From Symsagittifera roscoffensis (Eukaryota > Xenacoelomorpha > Acoela > Convolutidae), in NCBI RefSeq assembly GCF_963678635.1, contig NC_087071.1, positions 45,435,095-45,499,094 on the forward strand: 64,000 bases of DNA, given 5' to 3'. Made by a program: the position numbers and the translations under genes. Positions 39,401 through 52,148 of this stretch are shown here, piece after piece. Position 1 is the first letter of the stretch, and the number at the start of each line of letters is the position of its first letter. The notes beneath the pieces are model-generated. The model was not told the origin of the DNA. It was given only the letters and a program-made list of their open reading frames with translations, and did not search any database.

Positions 39401-42400
39401 CTAGCTGCCTGCTTCTCCGATGCGGCCACATTCGTTGTTCGGCCCTCGAATTTTGCTGGTGGAGCTTGTGATGGTCAACTCCAAGTTTCGAAACCACAGA
39501 CTGGCCGTCAGGTGAGTCACCACTGGATGATCGTCACCTATAATCGGACTGAGCTTGAGTTGCCTAGCGAAGTTAGATATCTCTAGCAAGAGGACCTCGT
39601 CCAATACGATGAGGATGTCAGCCAACTCGTAAAAGCCCCTCAACGCGTGGGAGACATCCGCCCACGCCGCCGCTAGTTCTGATCTGCGAAGTCTCAAGTT
39701 CGTATGTTCCAGTTCCCGATTGGGAGCTGCCATCAGAATACGCCATCCTTTCCCTTCTGCTATCAAGATCAAGATCGCATACACAAATTGCAGAGCGAGA
39801 GGCATGCTCGAGTATCCGGGGGATGTTGTGAACGCCACTTTCGTCTTGGAGCCGCATCTTGAGGCAACATTCTCTTGTACTTCATTCATGGCCGCAAATA
39901 ATGTCTGGATGGCTTCCCAGATCCTCTTCGGTGTAGGCTCATCAGCCTTGAGCTGCTCAAGAAATCCCATTGCATGCAGATGATCATTCATCCCTGCAAA
40001 CAGCAGTAGCTCAGGCTCGCAGGGCATCTCCGACTTCATTGCCACCACCAGGGTCAACATCTGGTTTAGCTCCGCTCCCGGCAAGGCATATATCAAAGTC
40101 TCCGGCCAAAACAACTTGGGAGACGTTCCCTCAAAGTCTGATCCTGCCACGATGACCACCCTTGCTGCGGCTGGGTCTGCCCTGTCATAGACTGCCAAGG
40201 TTTTAGCCAGCTGCGTCTTCCCGCAGGGTTTCCCGTATCGGGGGTCATTGGCTAACCTTGTACCTTCATATGCGGCGTCTGGTAGTTCCATTTCTCTCGG
40301 GTCCATCAGCTTGTCTACCACCCTCAACTGTGATGGAGTGGCCACTCTAATCCTGGCAATGCTGGTTCGGTGTTTGAGAGGCTCCACCACGAGTCCCGGG
40401 CTCCCCAATGACTTGAGAGGTCTGTAGTTAATCGGTCCCATCACTGATTTCGTAGGGATCCCAGTCAGATCCGCCGTCTCCATCAACTTCGCTCTCGAGA
40501 AGTGAGTCTCATGTGCCTTCAGCCAGTCCACGCACTGGTGTCTGCCCAAGTCTTCGTGTGACACCTGCTCAAGACCCAAAATTTTCGCTAGCTCCAGTCT
40601 GCATTCCAGATCCTCCAAGTCCAGTTCCTTGATTTTCTCCTCATATTTCAACCTGCTGACCTCCGCTGGCCTCTCCGACTTCTTCTTCTCCGCCACCACC
40701 ACCGAGGATATTATCGACCCCTGAGGAGTTGACGACGTCGCTTCATCAGCTTCCATGGGCGCGGCGCTCGGCAGCTTGGTCCGACTGTTCCTCGAACTGT
40801 CTCTAGAATCAGCCCTATCGCCCAAGCGACAGGACAAAGCCCTCGGGTTGAAGAAGGGTGGGTTTGGGGGTGGTCCGAATGTGACCTGTGCCGTCTCTAG
40901 TAATTCTGCCTCCAGCGCACATATGTGCCTTTGGAAGACGTTGTTCAACCACTCCACCCCTCTGGGCCTATCAAAGTGAATGCCATCCGCGGATGCATCG
41001 TCTGGGAAAGTGGATAGCTCCATTTGCTCGGCCACGTCCAATAGCCCAAGGGGAAGGACACTCCTTTGATGTATCTTCCTGATTATTTCGTTCAGGCTTC
41101 GCACTTTTGTATTCATCTCCACTGCATGCTGATCCGCTCCCATGTTGTAGGGGACGGTACATACCGTGAGAATGGCCGGATCCATTTGGATCCGCAATTC
41201 CTCGAGAATGCAGCTCATCTTGTCGTGCAGCCTCGTCACTTTCCTTGCTTCCCCCCTGGACACGTCATTCGTCCCGACCATCAGGGTGACCGTGTATGCA
41301 CTTACCATCCTTAGCATCTCAAGTGTCGCTAACATCTGCGGCGTCGCGGCTCCAGCGAAGCTCAAGATTCCCGTTTGCCAATGGGACTGGATCCGGGTCA
41401 GCACCCGCAGCAAGCTGTCCCCAATGATCAAGTGAACCACGCCCTCAGGCATTCGCGGCTGCGTGAGGTACTCCACCCAAGTCGCGTCGTCGAAGCAATC
41501 TCTCCTCTCCCTCTGCGCCGCGTTCCAGTCCATCCGATTGTGCTTGCGGTATCTACCTTCCGTATTCTTCTTGTAGCTCGAGATTACCACACTCCTGACA
41601 GGTTGCTCCCCCCACGTCGAGGGTAAGTCCACTCTTGCCGGACTCTCGCGACTCCTCAGCTGTAGCCGCTCGTGCAACTCTTTCAGTCGTGACGAGCTGC
41701 CACTCACCTGACTACTACCCGGGGTCGAACTCGGTGTATATCCAGGCAGCGCGACGTCCATCAATGGTCGTATTACTTGAGTCTCTAGACCACGCAGGGA
41801 GGACGCTGATTCGGACGGTATCCACACCTCTAACCCCTCGTTCATATGTTCTTGGGCCGCACGATCGAGGTTGAATCGTTCCTTCGACCTAGGAGCTTCA
41901 TCTACCTCCATGCGTGACTCTGGCCATGAGCCAGTCACTACCCGCTCTTCGGGCCCAGCCCCTTTCTGCATGTCGAGCTCGCGTTGTTGTCGCTGGATCC
42001 TCTCAAGTTTTGCCTGATCTTTCTCGAGAACCTGCTTCAGCTGCTCGCAATTCGCGGCATTCTCCCGCACCCTTTCTGCCTGTAGCTGTTCAGCTCTCAT
42101 CATGTCCAGTTCTCTCCGCGCTTGATCCCTCTCAAGCACCGCTTGATCCCGGTCGAGGTTTGCCTTGTTCCTCTCCCGCTGAGTCCTCTTGAGCTCTCTC
42201 TTCATGGTACTGACGTCGGGATAAGCTTCCCCCGTCTGCTGTGCCCGTGTCATCGATGGTACCTTACTCGTGCTCTGGCTCGTGGATCTGACTGATGGTC
42301 TGACCGGCAGTGGGAATTCCCCCGCGCCATACTCCGTATTGTTGTTCAGGCCAGAGTTCCTCGCCAAATCGAACCCCCTTATCGCCCCATCCACTTTCCA

Positions 42401-42643
42401 GGACAGCCACCTGGTTTGTTCTTGATTGGACACTCCATCAGTGGTGTAGCCTACCATCAAAACCGCTTCTGTCGCAGACTCCCGACACTCGCCCTGTTCT
42501 TCCAATTGGAGGATGGCATTCAACATCACTGCCATTCTCTCGTCCACTTGAGTATAATCCAGGTCCTTCAGCCGCCTCTACAATCCGTCAAGTGTGGGTT
42601 TTTTCAAAGCCGATGGCATGGACTTCCAGAATCGATCTGCCAT
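39401..42643 (-). pseudogene. Element 2 ORF C: SGNH/GDSL protein fused in frame to the start of ORF D
   Basis: Most is one open frame from about 42571 to 39401. The likely start ATG at 42643 is followed by an in-frame TAG after 21 codons. A coiled coil rich in ER/DQA repeats is followed by a complete SGNH set: LIIGDSLLRVL, FAGAATPQ, LMVGTNDVSRG and DGIHFD. A second SGNH-like unit follows with VAGSDFEG, FAGMNDHLHA and GDDHPVV. Unlike element 1, no stop divides it from ORF D: HALRGFYELADILIVLDEV runs straight through, so one protein was encoded. The frame ends at 39401 by frameshift. The retained Ser, Gly, Asn and His positions in two diverged copies suggest past selection for esterase-type function. 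Confidence 0.82.
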
Positions 42644-43093
42644 TTCCGTGATTTCAAGTGATCTTGAGTATTAGCAACTTGAGTTTTACCTAAGCAACTT
42701 GAGTTTTACCTGAGCAACTTGAGTATGAGCAGCTTGAGTTATCTTTTTGAGATATCGTTTTCTTTCTTCAATTGAATACAGATGAGTAGTCAATTTGAGT
42801 TCAACAAATCAATCTGAAAATAACACCCGATTTTTTAGACCGACAAGCTGTGTCCCTAACCAGAAAACCCCATTACTTTTATGATTAAAAACCCTTTCCT
42901 TTTCGCCCTACTAAAATAGTTCAATTGAAATTTTCTAAAAACATGCAAATCATTTTATGTTTTAGCACCATCAATCATTTAAATTACTAATTGTCATGCC
43001 AATCACCCCTCTGATTCCTTACCTGTTTTGTACCCCAGCACCTAACTCAAGACTCCTCCCTCACACCCGACTCGAGACCCCCGTGTACCCGAC
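42644..43093 (-). other. Spacer between integrase-macro and SGNH units of element 2, with short repeats
   Basis: About 450 noncoding bases. At 42667-42745 there are about three to four imperfect copies of a 20-25-base unit containing GCAACTTGAGT. The position equals the 11010-11423 spacer of element 1, with little sequence in common. Confidence 0.55.
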
Positions 43094-43686
43094 TCAGGCG
43101 ATGCTCAAGTAGTATTTCTTATGAAGGTACACCATTATCTCAGTTTCTGCGAAGACTACATGTAGGATAGCGTACAATTACCTTGGGCTCAGTTTGCCCC
43201 TGTTTGGGTCATACACCGGCATTGAGACCTCCGTTATCCCTCTTTCAATCATGAAGTCTCGTAGTCTTGTTAGTGCCAACATCACGTGTTCGGGATCAAT
43301 TATATTCCTGTCATTGACCCTCGTCACTAGGAAGCACAGGTATTTCCGCGGGACTTGTGCTACTGATGGTGGGAGCGCTGCCATCCCTCCCAGTCCTGGT
43401 CTCTGTCTGAACAGAAACTCTACGTTCTGGTAATCTCTCTTGAAGTCAGCTTCCAGTCTTGATTTGAAACTCATGTCTGCCGTGATGCAGATCGCGCTCG
43501 TTCTGTTTGACAGGATGAAGTCACTATCTGTTATCATGATGTTTTCCGAGTACTGATTGGGTATTTCAAATTTCGTTTTGAAATTCCGGCCTATGTTGGC
43601 TCTGGCTCTTCTTCCTCCAGCTCCAATTCGCTTGTTTCTCTCACTTCCTTCAGCTTCTTTATTATCAAATTTTCGGTGTGGGTAAG

Positions 43687-43710
43687 TCCTACCCCCACTC
43701 CCCGGACAAA
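43687..43710 (-). promoter_or_regulatory. Candidate central polypurine tract in element 2
   Basis: The same string as 12024-12047 (minus strand TTTGTCCGGGGAGTGGGGG then TAGGA), inside a stretch almost identical between the two elements at nucleotide level, unlike its surroundings. Confidence 0.5.
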
Positions 43711-46010
43711 TATATTTATCGACGTCCCCGTCGATGTTGTCGCGTCTGAATTGTCCGGTGGAATGTCCAGCGGCCTGTCTGTCGCCGTCCAGCCGAAGAG
43801 AGGGTCTTCTGACTTCATATGTTTTTCCGCTGACACGTCGACTTGTTGAATACTCTGTCCTCCATGGCCTTCGTCTTTGACGTCGCGTATCCACTCTAGT
43901 ATCCTCAAGTTCGTGTTCTCCCTCCTCTCTATCTCGCTCTGTTCGAGGTCCGTCTCCATTTCTGGTGTCGAGTAATCTTCCTGGGGGTAGTGTCCACCAT
44001 CATCAATGACCTGCCATTCCTCTTCGGCTTTCAGTTCGCCTACACTCAGTAGTTCCTCACCCAATTTGTCTGGCTGTATCTTATCTATCAAGAAGTCATC
44101 ACCGTATCTGTTGTACCTCATGCCGGTCTTCTTACGATTGCCAGTCCGGGTCCCCGGTGGTATTGGTCGATCTGGCTCCATCCACTTCGGCTCCTCGTCT
44201 TGCTCCGGATCGTTCCAGTCTTCTTCTACAAACGATCCTGCTTCAGACTCCAACTCTATCCTTTCATTGTCGTCCAAACTCAAGTTCTCATTACCATCAT
44301 TTTTCTCTCTAGTGCCCTTTTCATCCACTTCACACGCTGGCTCTACCACCAGGTACTCGAGACCCTCCATTTCCTTCGGTATGCACCAGTCTTCCGGGGA
44401 CGGGGCGTGAGGCTTCAGATTTTCGTAATGTGCTGCTCGCCCCGTACTCAAGCGGTAGAACCGTCCTTGTTGATGTACTTCCGTTATCATGAATGGTCCC
44501 CTCCACTTCTTGAGTAGTTTCTTTGTTCCCTTGGGTGGTATGACATTTTGGAAGACCCACACGTACTGGCCCACTTCATATGGCTTTGCTTGTATTATTT
44601 TTTCGTCGTTTTTCTTGCGTGGTCTCATTTGCGCTTGCGCCGTGTTCCTCCTGCATAGTTCGCTTAGCTCTTGTTGTCTTTTGATCGCTTCTTTCACATA
44701 TGCCTGAGGCGACGTCCTTTTCCCCTCGTATTCTGGGTAAAAGAATGTCAGAGGCATTGCCCTGTCCCTGCCCGTCAACATCATGAAAGGACTGTTGCCC
44801 GTCGTTGAGTGCTGTGTACTGTTGTAGGCCCCTACTACCTGTGGCAGGTATTTATCCCAGTCCGTCATGTATCTTGAGCAGTACACCCTTAACATGTTGA
44901 CCAGTGTCCTGTTTTGTCTCTCTACCAACCCGTTGGTCTGTGGGTGGTTGGTCGTCGAGTGTGCTTGAGCAATGTGCGATCTCTTCATCAATTCTTTTGT
45001 CAAGTCCCCCACAAAAGCTTTGCCGTTGTCCGACTGGAAAGTCATTGGAAACCATACCGCGATATCCAATGAGTTATCAGATTGTCTCCACGGAACCGCT
45101 TCCGCCAACTTTGTGAAGTGATCTATTATAACCAGTATCTGGTTATATCCCGACTCCGTCATGCAGATTTTTTGATGGTCTATCTGCACCACTTCATTGA
45201 ATTCTGAGCTCTCAACGGACTCGAGGGGAAACTTCATCTTCCTTGGGTCTTTTACCTGGAGACATGCCAGGCAGGCAATCACCCATCTCTCGCAAGCTTT
45301 TCTCATTCCCGGCCAATCAAATCTATGAAGTATCCTTTGTTGTACTTTATCTATCCCCTGGTGCCCCATCTGGTCGTGTGATCGTAAAAGTACCTCCGTT
45401 TGATATAATTGTGGCAGTATGATGAGGTTGTGTTTGTGTAATATCTTTTCCCCATCTCTCCTCTTGCACGCTACCACCCCATCAGCTGTGTGATAAAGTA
45501 AGTCTTTCTTTTCTTTGTAGAACTGGCTCAAGATCTTGTAGCTGTCCTCCTCAAGTTCCCCCTTCTCCTTGACCCCCGACTGGATCCATTTGGAGAGGTT
45601 ACTTGTCATTTTGTCATTCTTCTGGGCTCTTATTAGGTCTGACAGCCTATATCTCGCCTTGACATGCTCCTTTAGCGCCATGATCTGTCCATTCATCTCA
45701 CAAGGGTTGTGGATGTCATCACTCAGTTTCACGCATATCATCCTTTTCACGATTTTCATGTCGTCTTCTGGTACCAGATTCGTTCTGACGTTTGAGTTGC
45801 ACGATAGTTCCCTGAATGGCTTTCTTGAAACCGCTATTCTCTCAAGTTCTTCACCACCTCTTATCTTATGTATGTCCAGATTGTACGTTCCTGAAGATGG
45901 GTCCGTTTGTAACTCCCTGTCGTGGTGCCTTGTCTTCTCTTCCGCTAATATCATGCACAGACTGTCTTGGCCTTCGCTGCTCTCATCCGAGTCTTCATCC
46001 CCTTCTTCAC

Positions 46011-46077
46011 GCTCCCCGGACAATTTTCCTTCTCCGGGTTCCTCTTCTTCTGTGAATCTGGACCACTCCCCGGACTC
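46011..46077 (-). repeat. PPT-like GTCCGGGGAG copies in element 2 linker
   Basis: Two copies of the polypurine core at about 46011-46023 and 46064-46075, plus a degenerate one near 46029, in the linker before the integrase, matching the three copies in element 1. Confidence 0.5.
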
Positions 46078-47210
46078 TTGACCTAGACCCAGGTGTTCAG
46101 TTCCTTCTTTGAATGTCACTTTCTTTTTCCTGACTTTTGTCTGCTCCAGAATATTTTCGGGGATTTTGTCAACTAGTGATCGCACGACATTTTTGCTATC
46201 AGTGACGCTTCCTTTTGAGGAGTCAGTATTGTTCGCTGTTTCTTTTCTCCGAAGTATAGTAAGTTCCGGTCCCTCTTGACCCTTCTCTTGGATCACGGGC
46301 TTATCATCTGATAGTTTCTCGAGCAACCTCATTAAGTCATCATCTATCTGTGCAACTCCCGCTTCTACCTGGTTAAGATCATAGCCTTTTGCCTTAAGTG
46401 TTTCCCTCACGATCTTCGACTTGAGTATTAGCTCTATCGGGATCCTTCTGTTCTTCTTCAAGATGGTTTTTTCAAGAGGCTCTTTCGGTAATTCGGGATG
46501 TTCTTCAATCGGTTTGCCTGATTTGTCCAGCCATCTCGTGAGTGGAAGACTGTCGTACGTTTCCTTGTCCATGAAGGAGAAGCCCTCTTTGATTTCAGGT
46601 CTGTCTGCCTCTCTTTGTTCTTGTCTCTCGTAGAACTCCGTCTTCTTACTCAAGCTGTCGGCGTTTTGATGTTTATCCCGTGTTCTGTGCTCAATTATCA
46701 TGTTGTATCCGTCCAGGCGAACTATCCACCTCCCAATGTAACTTTGGTACATTGAGTACGTTTTCAGCCAGCTTAGTGCTCGGTTGTCGACTCGCAGCTT
46801 GAAGGGCTCACTGCCTAGGTATGCCCTGTATTTCTCGACAAAGGTAACCACTGCGAACATCTCTGCTTTCGGTGCTCCGTACTTCATTTCTGTGTCACTT
46901 AGGACTTTGCTCCGGTACGCTATTGGTCTCAAGACTGTCTTCCCATTCCATTCTTGTTCCTGATGGAGAATTCCTGAAATCGCAACTACCGATGAATCCG
47001 TGTCCAGCACGTACATCCCCTTCTCAGTCGGCAAACCTAGTACTGGTGCCTCGCATAGCTCTTTCTTTATTCTCTGGAATGACTCTTCTGCTGCGTTGTT
47101 CCACGTGAACTTCTTGCCCTTGTGTCTCATTAATTGTTGCATGGGGTATACCTTGTCCGCGTAGCCTTTGACGAACTCTCTATAATAGTTAGCGAAACCC
47201 AGGAAGCTCA

Positions 47211-48002
47211 TCAACTGGTGTTCCTTTTCGGTGATTTCCATGTTAGAACTGCTTCCACAGCGTCCGGATCAGGTCTGATGCCGTGCTTATCTACCATCCT
47301 GCCCAAGTATTTTATTGAGTCCTTGAGTATCTCGCACTTTGATGGTTTACACTTTAGCCCCGACCTCTTCATGCACGCGAACACCTCGTCGAGTCTCTCT
47401 ATGTGGTCTTCTAGTGTGGGCGTTGCTATCACCACGTCATCCACGTAGCACCTTATCAGATTGCCATACTTCTTCGTCACGCCTATCAGTGCGTGTGCCC
47501 TCAACCGCTGAAACGTGGCTGTGGCATTGCAAAGTCCAAACGGCATCCGTTTCCATTGAAACAGACCCAACTGGCAGGCAAACCCTGTCTTGTCCCTGTC
47601 CTGCTTCCGTAGTGGTACCTGCCAAAAGGCCGAGCCTAAATCAAGAGTCGTAAAAAAAGTTGCATCACCTAACTTCGAGAGGCTCTCATCAATCCTAGGT
47701 ATGGGATAGGCATCCTTCACCGTGACGGAGTTCAGGTATCGAAAGTCACAACAAAACCTCAACTGGTCGCCTTTCTTTTTGGCCATCACTACTCCACAAG
47801 CCCACGGTGATTTGGATGGTTCTATCATGTCATACTCTAGTAACGTTTCGATCTCTTTTCTACAAGCATCCGATTTATGTGGGGTCATGCGCCTCGCCCC
47901 CTCCCTGTGTGGTACCGCATTCTCCTCAAGTTCTATTTCATGCTCAACAAAATTACAATACCCGATATCCGCTTTATGCCTCGAAAAAACTTCTTCGTTC
48001 CG
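47211..48002 (-). pseudogene. Element 2 reverse transcriptase fragment
   Basis: Open from just after a TAG at 48003 to 47211: FSRHKADIG, SPWACGVVMAKKK, FRYLNSVT, MPFGLCNA and the catalytic YVDD. It shares the frame of the upstream gag-protease fragments. A frameshift near 47226 separates it from the RNase H-integrase frame. Confidence 0.88.
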
Positions 48003-50018
48003 CTATAGTTCGTCCTTGATGGCTTCGAGCTGTTCGTCTGTCAGTTTGCCCCGCACGTGTTCAATCTCCGGGAGAATCGGTTTATCTATTTGCATTTCAT
48101 CTAATGTAGGCCGCTCTGGAAAGTTCGAACAGCTCGATAGCCCACCGTCCGTCTCTGACTTAAGTGATTTAACAAGACCTGGTGAATATTTTACTTCTTG
48201 TAATCGTCTCAAGATACAAATTTTGTCCCTATGATCGGGACAATCAACGACTTCATTCTGTTTTGAGTTCTCAGTCATTTCGTATCGGGTTTTAACCGGT
48301 AAAGCATATCCCAGTTTCCTCCCTCTCTGTATCGTGATCGGTATATCAAGAGTATTCAACAAGACACTGACGCAGAGGCCGCTCTTCGTTATCGAGAAGG
48401 ATCTTCCTAAAAGAGCAGCACTTTGACTATTAGGATTCGGAACTATACACACTTGCTTATTGTCACTTAATTCATTGTAATTTTTCATCCGCAAGCCTAC
48501 GATTGCCGCTTCATTCGCCTTTAGCCTCACCCTCCTACTCAAGAATACCGGTGCTTTGTTTTCATTTGCCATTATTAAATTTACCGGTTTGATTGCGTAC
48601 CTCCTATCCGGGTTCCGTATACTGAACATCGCGTTGTTCAGATCAATCGCTACATCAAAGTTCCTGATGAAGTCTCTGCCTAAGATAAATTGGTCAGACT
48701 CGTCCAGGTTTTCTACTACAAGAAAACTCATCCACAGGTTACGCTCCCTTAGATTGAGGGCTATTATTGGTGTTCTGCCCAACACCCGCGGGGCCCCTTT
48801 GTTTGCAGCTGACAACCGTATTCTCGAGTCTATCAGATCATCTTTGTTGAAGCCCATTCGTTTCCAAGTTTCGATTGGTATGACACTCAAGACAGCTCCC
48901 GTATCAAGTAACCCACGTAACTGAGTCTTTTTGCGACTTCTGTCTAACACGTGCCCTGTCACATCTGCCTCTGTCCCGATGTGCATCGCATCTTCTTCAA
49001 GCATGGCGCAGTGTCCAATCGATCTCACCTTTAACTCTTCTTTCCCTACGTAGATTTGCCCGATTAGGTCTTCATCACATGTTATCATTGTTTTGGTATA
49101 GATGTTGATTCCATCTACATTTAGCATCACCTCATGTGGACCATAAGCTTCTGTGTACCTGTTATCAACACGTACCGACTTGCTACCCCCTCGCGTGAGT
49201 AGTGCTCTCAATGCTCTAGAAGTCGTTTGTGGGCTTATTAAACTCAAGTAATCTGCGTACACATCAATGTGCATTATTGTCTGGTCGCTCGGTTCGCTCA
49301 AGTTTCTGGTTACCTCGTGGCCGCCCACTGTGATTATCGACATTATTCTAGCCCCGATTTTCGATATGCCGAATGGTTTTCCTGTCACCATCTTTACAGT
49401 GTTACAATTTCCAATCTTTGTCGAGCCCGATGCAGCCTCTGGTGCTGGCTTCGATCCAGTTAATGCTTCGTTGAAATTCTGCTTTTCGATCTCCTGCTTT
49501 AGTCGCTGATCTATTTCTTTCGCTGCCAGATCCTGTTTAACTTTGTTGATGGCCTCCGCTGCCGCCTTCTCGTAATCTATTTCTGGGGCATTCTTCGCGG
49601 TGGCCTCTACTGCACTATTACATTGTGTTACAGCTTTCACTGTTTTCGTTGGTAGCTCTACACTTGGTCCCTCAAGTTTTTTCGTCTCAAATTCACCTTG
49701 TCTGTTTCTCTGGTTCTGCACCGCTGCCAGCGCCAACTTTTGTTTCGGATGACTCTGATTCTTGACCGCTTCCCAAAACGACGGACAGTCCATCCTGAAG
49801 TGTCCCTCTTGGTTGCAGAAGAAGCATCTTGCACCTATTTTGGTGATCAAGCCACTATAAAACTCGTGTTCTTCCATCTGACTCATATCTTCTTCATCAG
49901 ATGCATATCCCAAACTCTTCATGCCATGCTTGTATGTCGTGCAATCCGCCACATGATGATCAACTGACCCGCAGTTAGCACACGACCTGCGTTTGTCCAT
50001 GTCATCTCTGGGCTTGTA
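48003..50018 (-). pseudogene. Element 2 nucleocapsid-protease fragment
   Basis: Two CCHC knuckles (CANCGSVDHHVADC and CFFCNQEGHFRMDC), then a linker and the aspartic protease (LLDTGAVLSVIP, later ILGRDF). The upstream limit is a TGA at 50019 in the place of a Trp codon (WYKPRDDMDKRRS in element 1); the downstream limit is the TAG at 48003. Confidence 0.88.
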
Positions 50019-51366
50019 TCATGACGACCTTTGTGGCTGACTCCCCCCTTGGGTGTTCCTGTTGTCTGAGTACGAGTATTTCTTGGGTTTCATCAGCATG
50101 TATTCTCTTGACTTCTGCCTCGTCTCTTCTGGAGTTGGTGCATTATCTTTCGACAATGTGTAATACGTTGCTAACATCGCTCTCAAGTCATCACTCTTTA
50201 CCCCATCAATCAACTTTGAGGCTATGCTGAAGTTCCTTCTATTGGTAGATTCTTCTGGGTCACTCCTTCTTCTCAAGCTCTCGAGATCATCTAGGAACCT
50301 GTCTATCGATTCATCATCTCTCTGTCTCCTTTTTTCAAATCGCATCATCGCTTGATGATCCTTCATGCCTGAGCCGAATCTATTCAACAGTATTTCAAAG
50401 ATTTTGTCCGCGGTATCGCGTTCTTCTTCTTTCTTCGCAACCACGCATTTTAATGCCGTGCCTTCTAAGTTTCCGAGTATGGCTGTGCATGCTTGTCTTT
50501 CATCGTTCAAGTTATCCTGTTCTAGGTGTAATCTCATCACTTCCACCCAAGTATCAATGCATCCATCAGAGTCATCCTTGAATTCTTTTGGCTTTTTGAA
50601 AGTTTTTCTGGGTTTTCCCTCTCTTCTATCGCTCGAGTCAGTGTTCCTCGTGGCGAAGGCCTCTAGGGTCCTATTCATCTTTTCCCAAGTGCTTGCCCAC
50701 GTCATGGCATCTGGACCTGCGTTGCTGTTTGATGTTGAGTCCCCCGGACCGCTCGTTGTACTTGACGTTCCATTCTTCATGATTGTTTTAGCAGCTGTTG
50801 GTGCTATGCTCACCGTATCCCGGGTTAAAGGCAACGGTGTCGATTGCCGTTTGTTCCTTTGTGGTTCCACAAAGTCAACTCTGGTGCCTTGCGTGCGATC
50901 CGCTGCCGTTCTTTCTTGTGAGGTAGAATTTCTCAAGATTGCATCCAATTTCGCCTGTATTGCACACAAACTTTCGGCCTGATTCCTGCTCATTGTGTCC
51001 ATTCTCTTTTCCAGGCTACCTTATTGGCTGTTGACATCATCATATCGGTTTTTCAACTGTTGCATATCTTTTTTGATGTTTCTATCTCGTTCTTCATTGG
51101 TGGCTTCTACCTTGTCTGACATCTGCTGGAGTCTCTCGTCTGTCGCCTTAGCCAGGTTAAAAAAACTATCCAGATACTCGTGTTTGTTGTATTTCAACTC
51201 TTTCCTTATTGAGTCTCTGTCTTCCTCACTGTACTTAAGTTTTTTGTCGATCTGATTTAGTTTTGTCATCAGGTCGCCAAGCTCAAGAGTAGCTGTTTCA
51301 TGATCAGCCGTTGTCCTGTCTTCGGATGTGGCTTCTGTTCTAGTTTGTTCTTCCTTTGGGTCAGCT
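50019..51366 (-). pseudogene. Element 2 gag capsid and coiled-coil fragments
   Basis: Same frame as the nucleocapsid fragment. 51269-51021 is a charged coiled coil ending in TAA. 51002-50019 carries the gag region with LGNLEGTALKCV and FEKRRQRDDESIDRFLDDL. Both align with element 1 ORF A. Confidence 0.85.
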
Positions 51367-51492
51367 CACTGTCCCAAATGCCCGTGCTCTTTCAGTTTTT
51401 GATTCTTCGGCCGTGTTGTCTCTCGATTTCATTCCGACCATCATCGCCAACTTATCCGTAAAGGATGTCTTCTTCACTTGAGAGTCGTCTTT

Positions 51493-51855
51493 CTAGGTCT
51501 CTCGAGTATTGCCTGTTGTGTCTTCCAATGCGTCTATCGGCGAAAACTCCACGGTTTTTGGATTTTGATCTTCCATGTGGGGCATCGGTGTGGATTCTGT
51601 TGTCTTCTTCTCCACTTCATCTACACTCTGGTCTGGTGTCTCTAGATCGATTTCAATTGTGGGCTCCACCTGTTTGTCTTTAGCACCTTCCCTTGTTTTG
51701 TTCTCGGTACTACTCCTCGTGCTGACCATGCTAACTGAAAAGTTATCATTTGTTTTCTTTGGCCCCATTGATGTCGTTTTGCGTAGCGACGAATTATACT
51801 TTGTCTTCGCTTCAGTAGATCTTTTTTCAGCTACCGGTACCCTGCTCCGCCTCAT
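51493..51855 (-). pseudogene. Element 2 gag N-terminal fragment
   Basis: 120 codons, polar and lysine/threonine rich, in a different frame from the capsid fragment. By position it corresponds to the disordered N-terminus of element 1 gag, which also starts with basic residues. The bases 51367-51492 have stops in all relevant frames. Confidence 0.6.
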
Positions 51856-52148
51856 TATTTACAACTGTTACTTTTTACAATATTACTATCTACAAAATTC
51901 TACTCTAAGGTTAAAATCCTATGGAAAAAAGAAATTAACAATTCGCTAAAAACAACTTTCCTTGAACTCTTGAAATATTTTTTATGTGTTAGGTTAGGAT
52001 AGGGAATATGTTGTTGTAATTTGTTACTTCAACCTAACTTAGTATTTTTTTGTAGTACCCCCTTCGTAATACCGTTCCAAGACTTTCTCTCTACCATCTC
52101 AAGACTATTCAGTGTTGTCCCAATACTTCTTTTTAGTATCCTCAGAGC

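Larger units (their letters stand above)
43094..47241 (-). pseudogene. Element 2 RNase H-integrase-macro region, frameshifted
   Basis: The frame 47241-43591 (1216 codons) contains the end of RT, RNase H (LDTDSS, KAEMFAV, DNRALSW, ADSLSKK), a linker, the H2C2 zinc site (HDQMGHQGIDK ... CLACLQ), the integrase core (VQIDHQK, FQSDNG, VERQNRT) and KKWRGPFMI. RNase H and integrase are in one frame with no stop between them. The core between the first two aspartates differs from element 1 (AVPWRQSDNSL region), perhaps a small indel. A frameshift near 43600-43690 moves to the frame holding the macro-like module: SAICITADMSF, RKYLCFLVTR, TEVSMPVYDPNRG. A TAA at about 43178 replaces a Glu codon of element 1; the same frame then continues to YLHKKYYLSI and the stop at 43094. 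Confidence 0.85.
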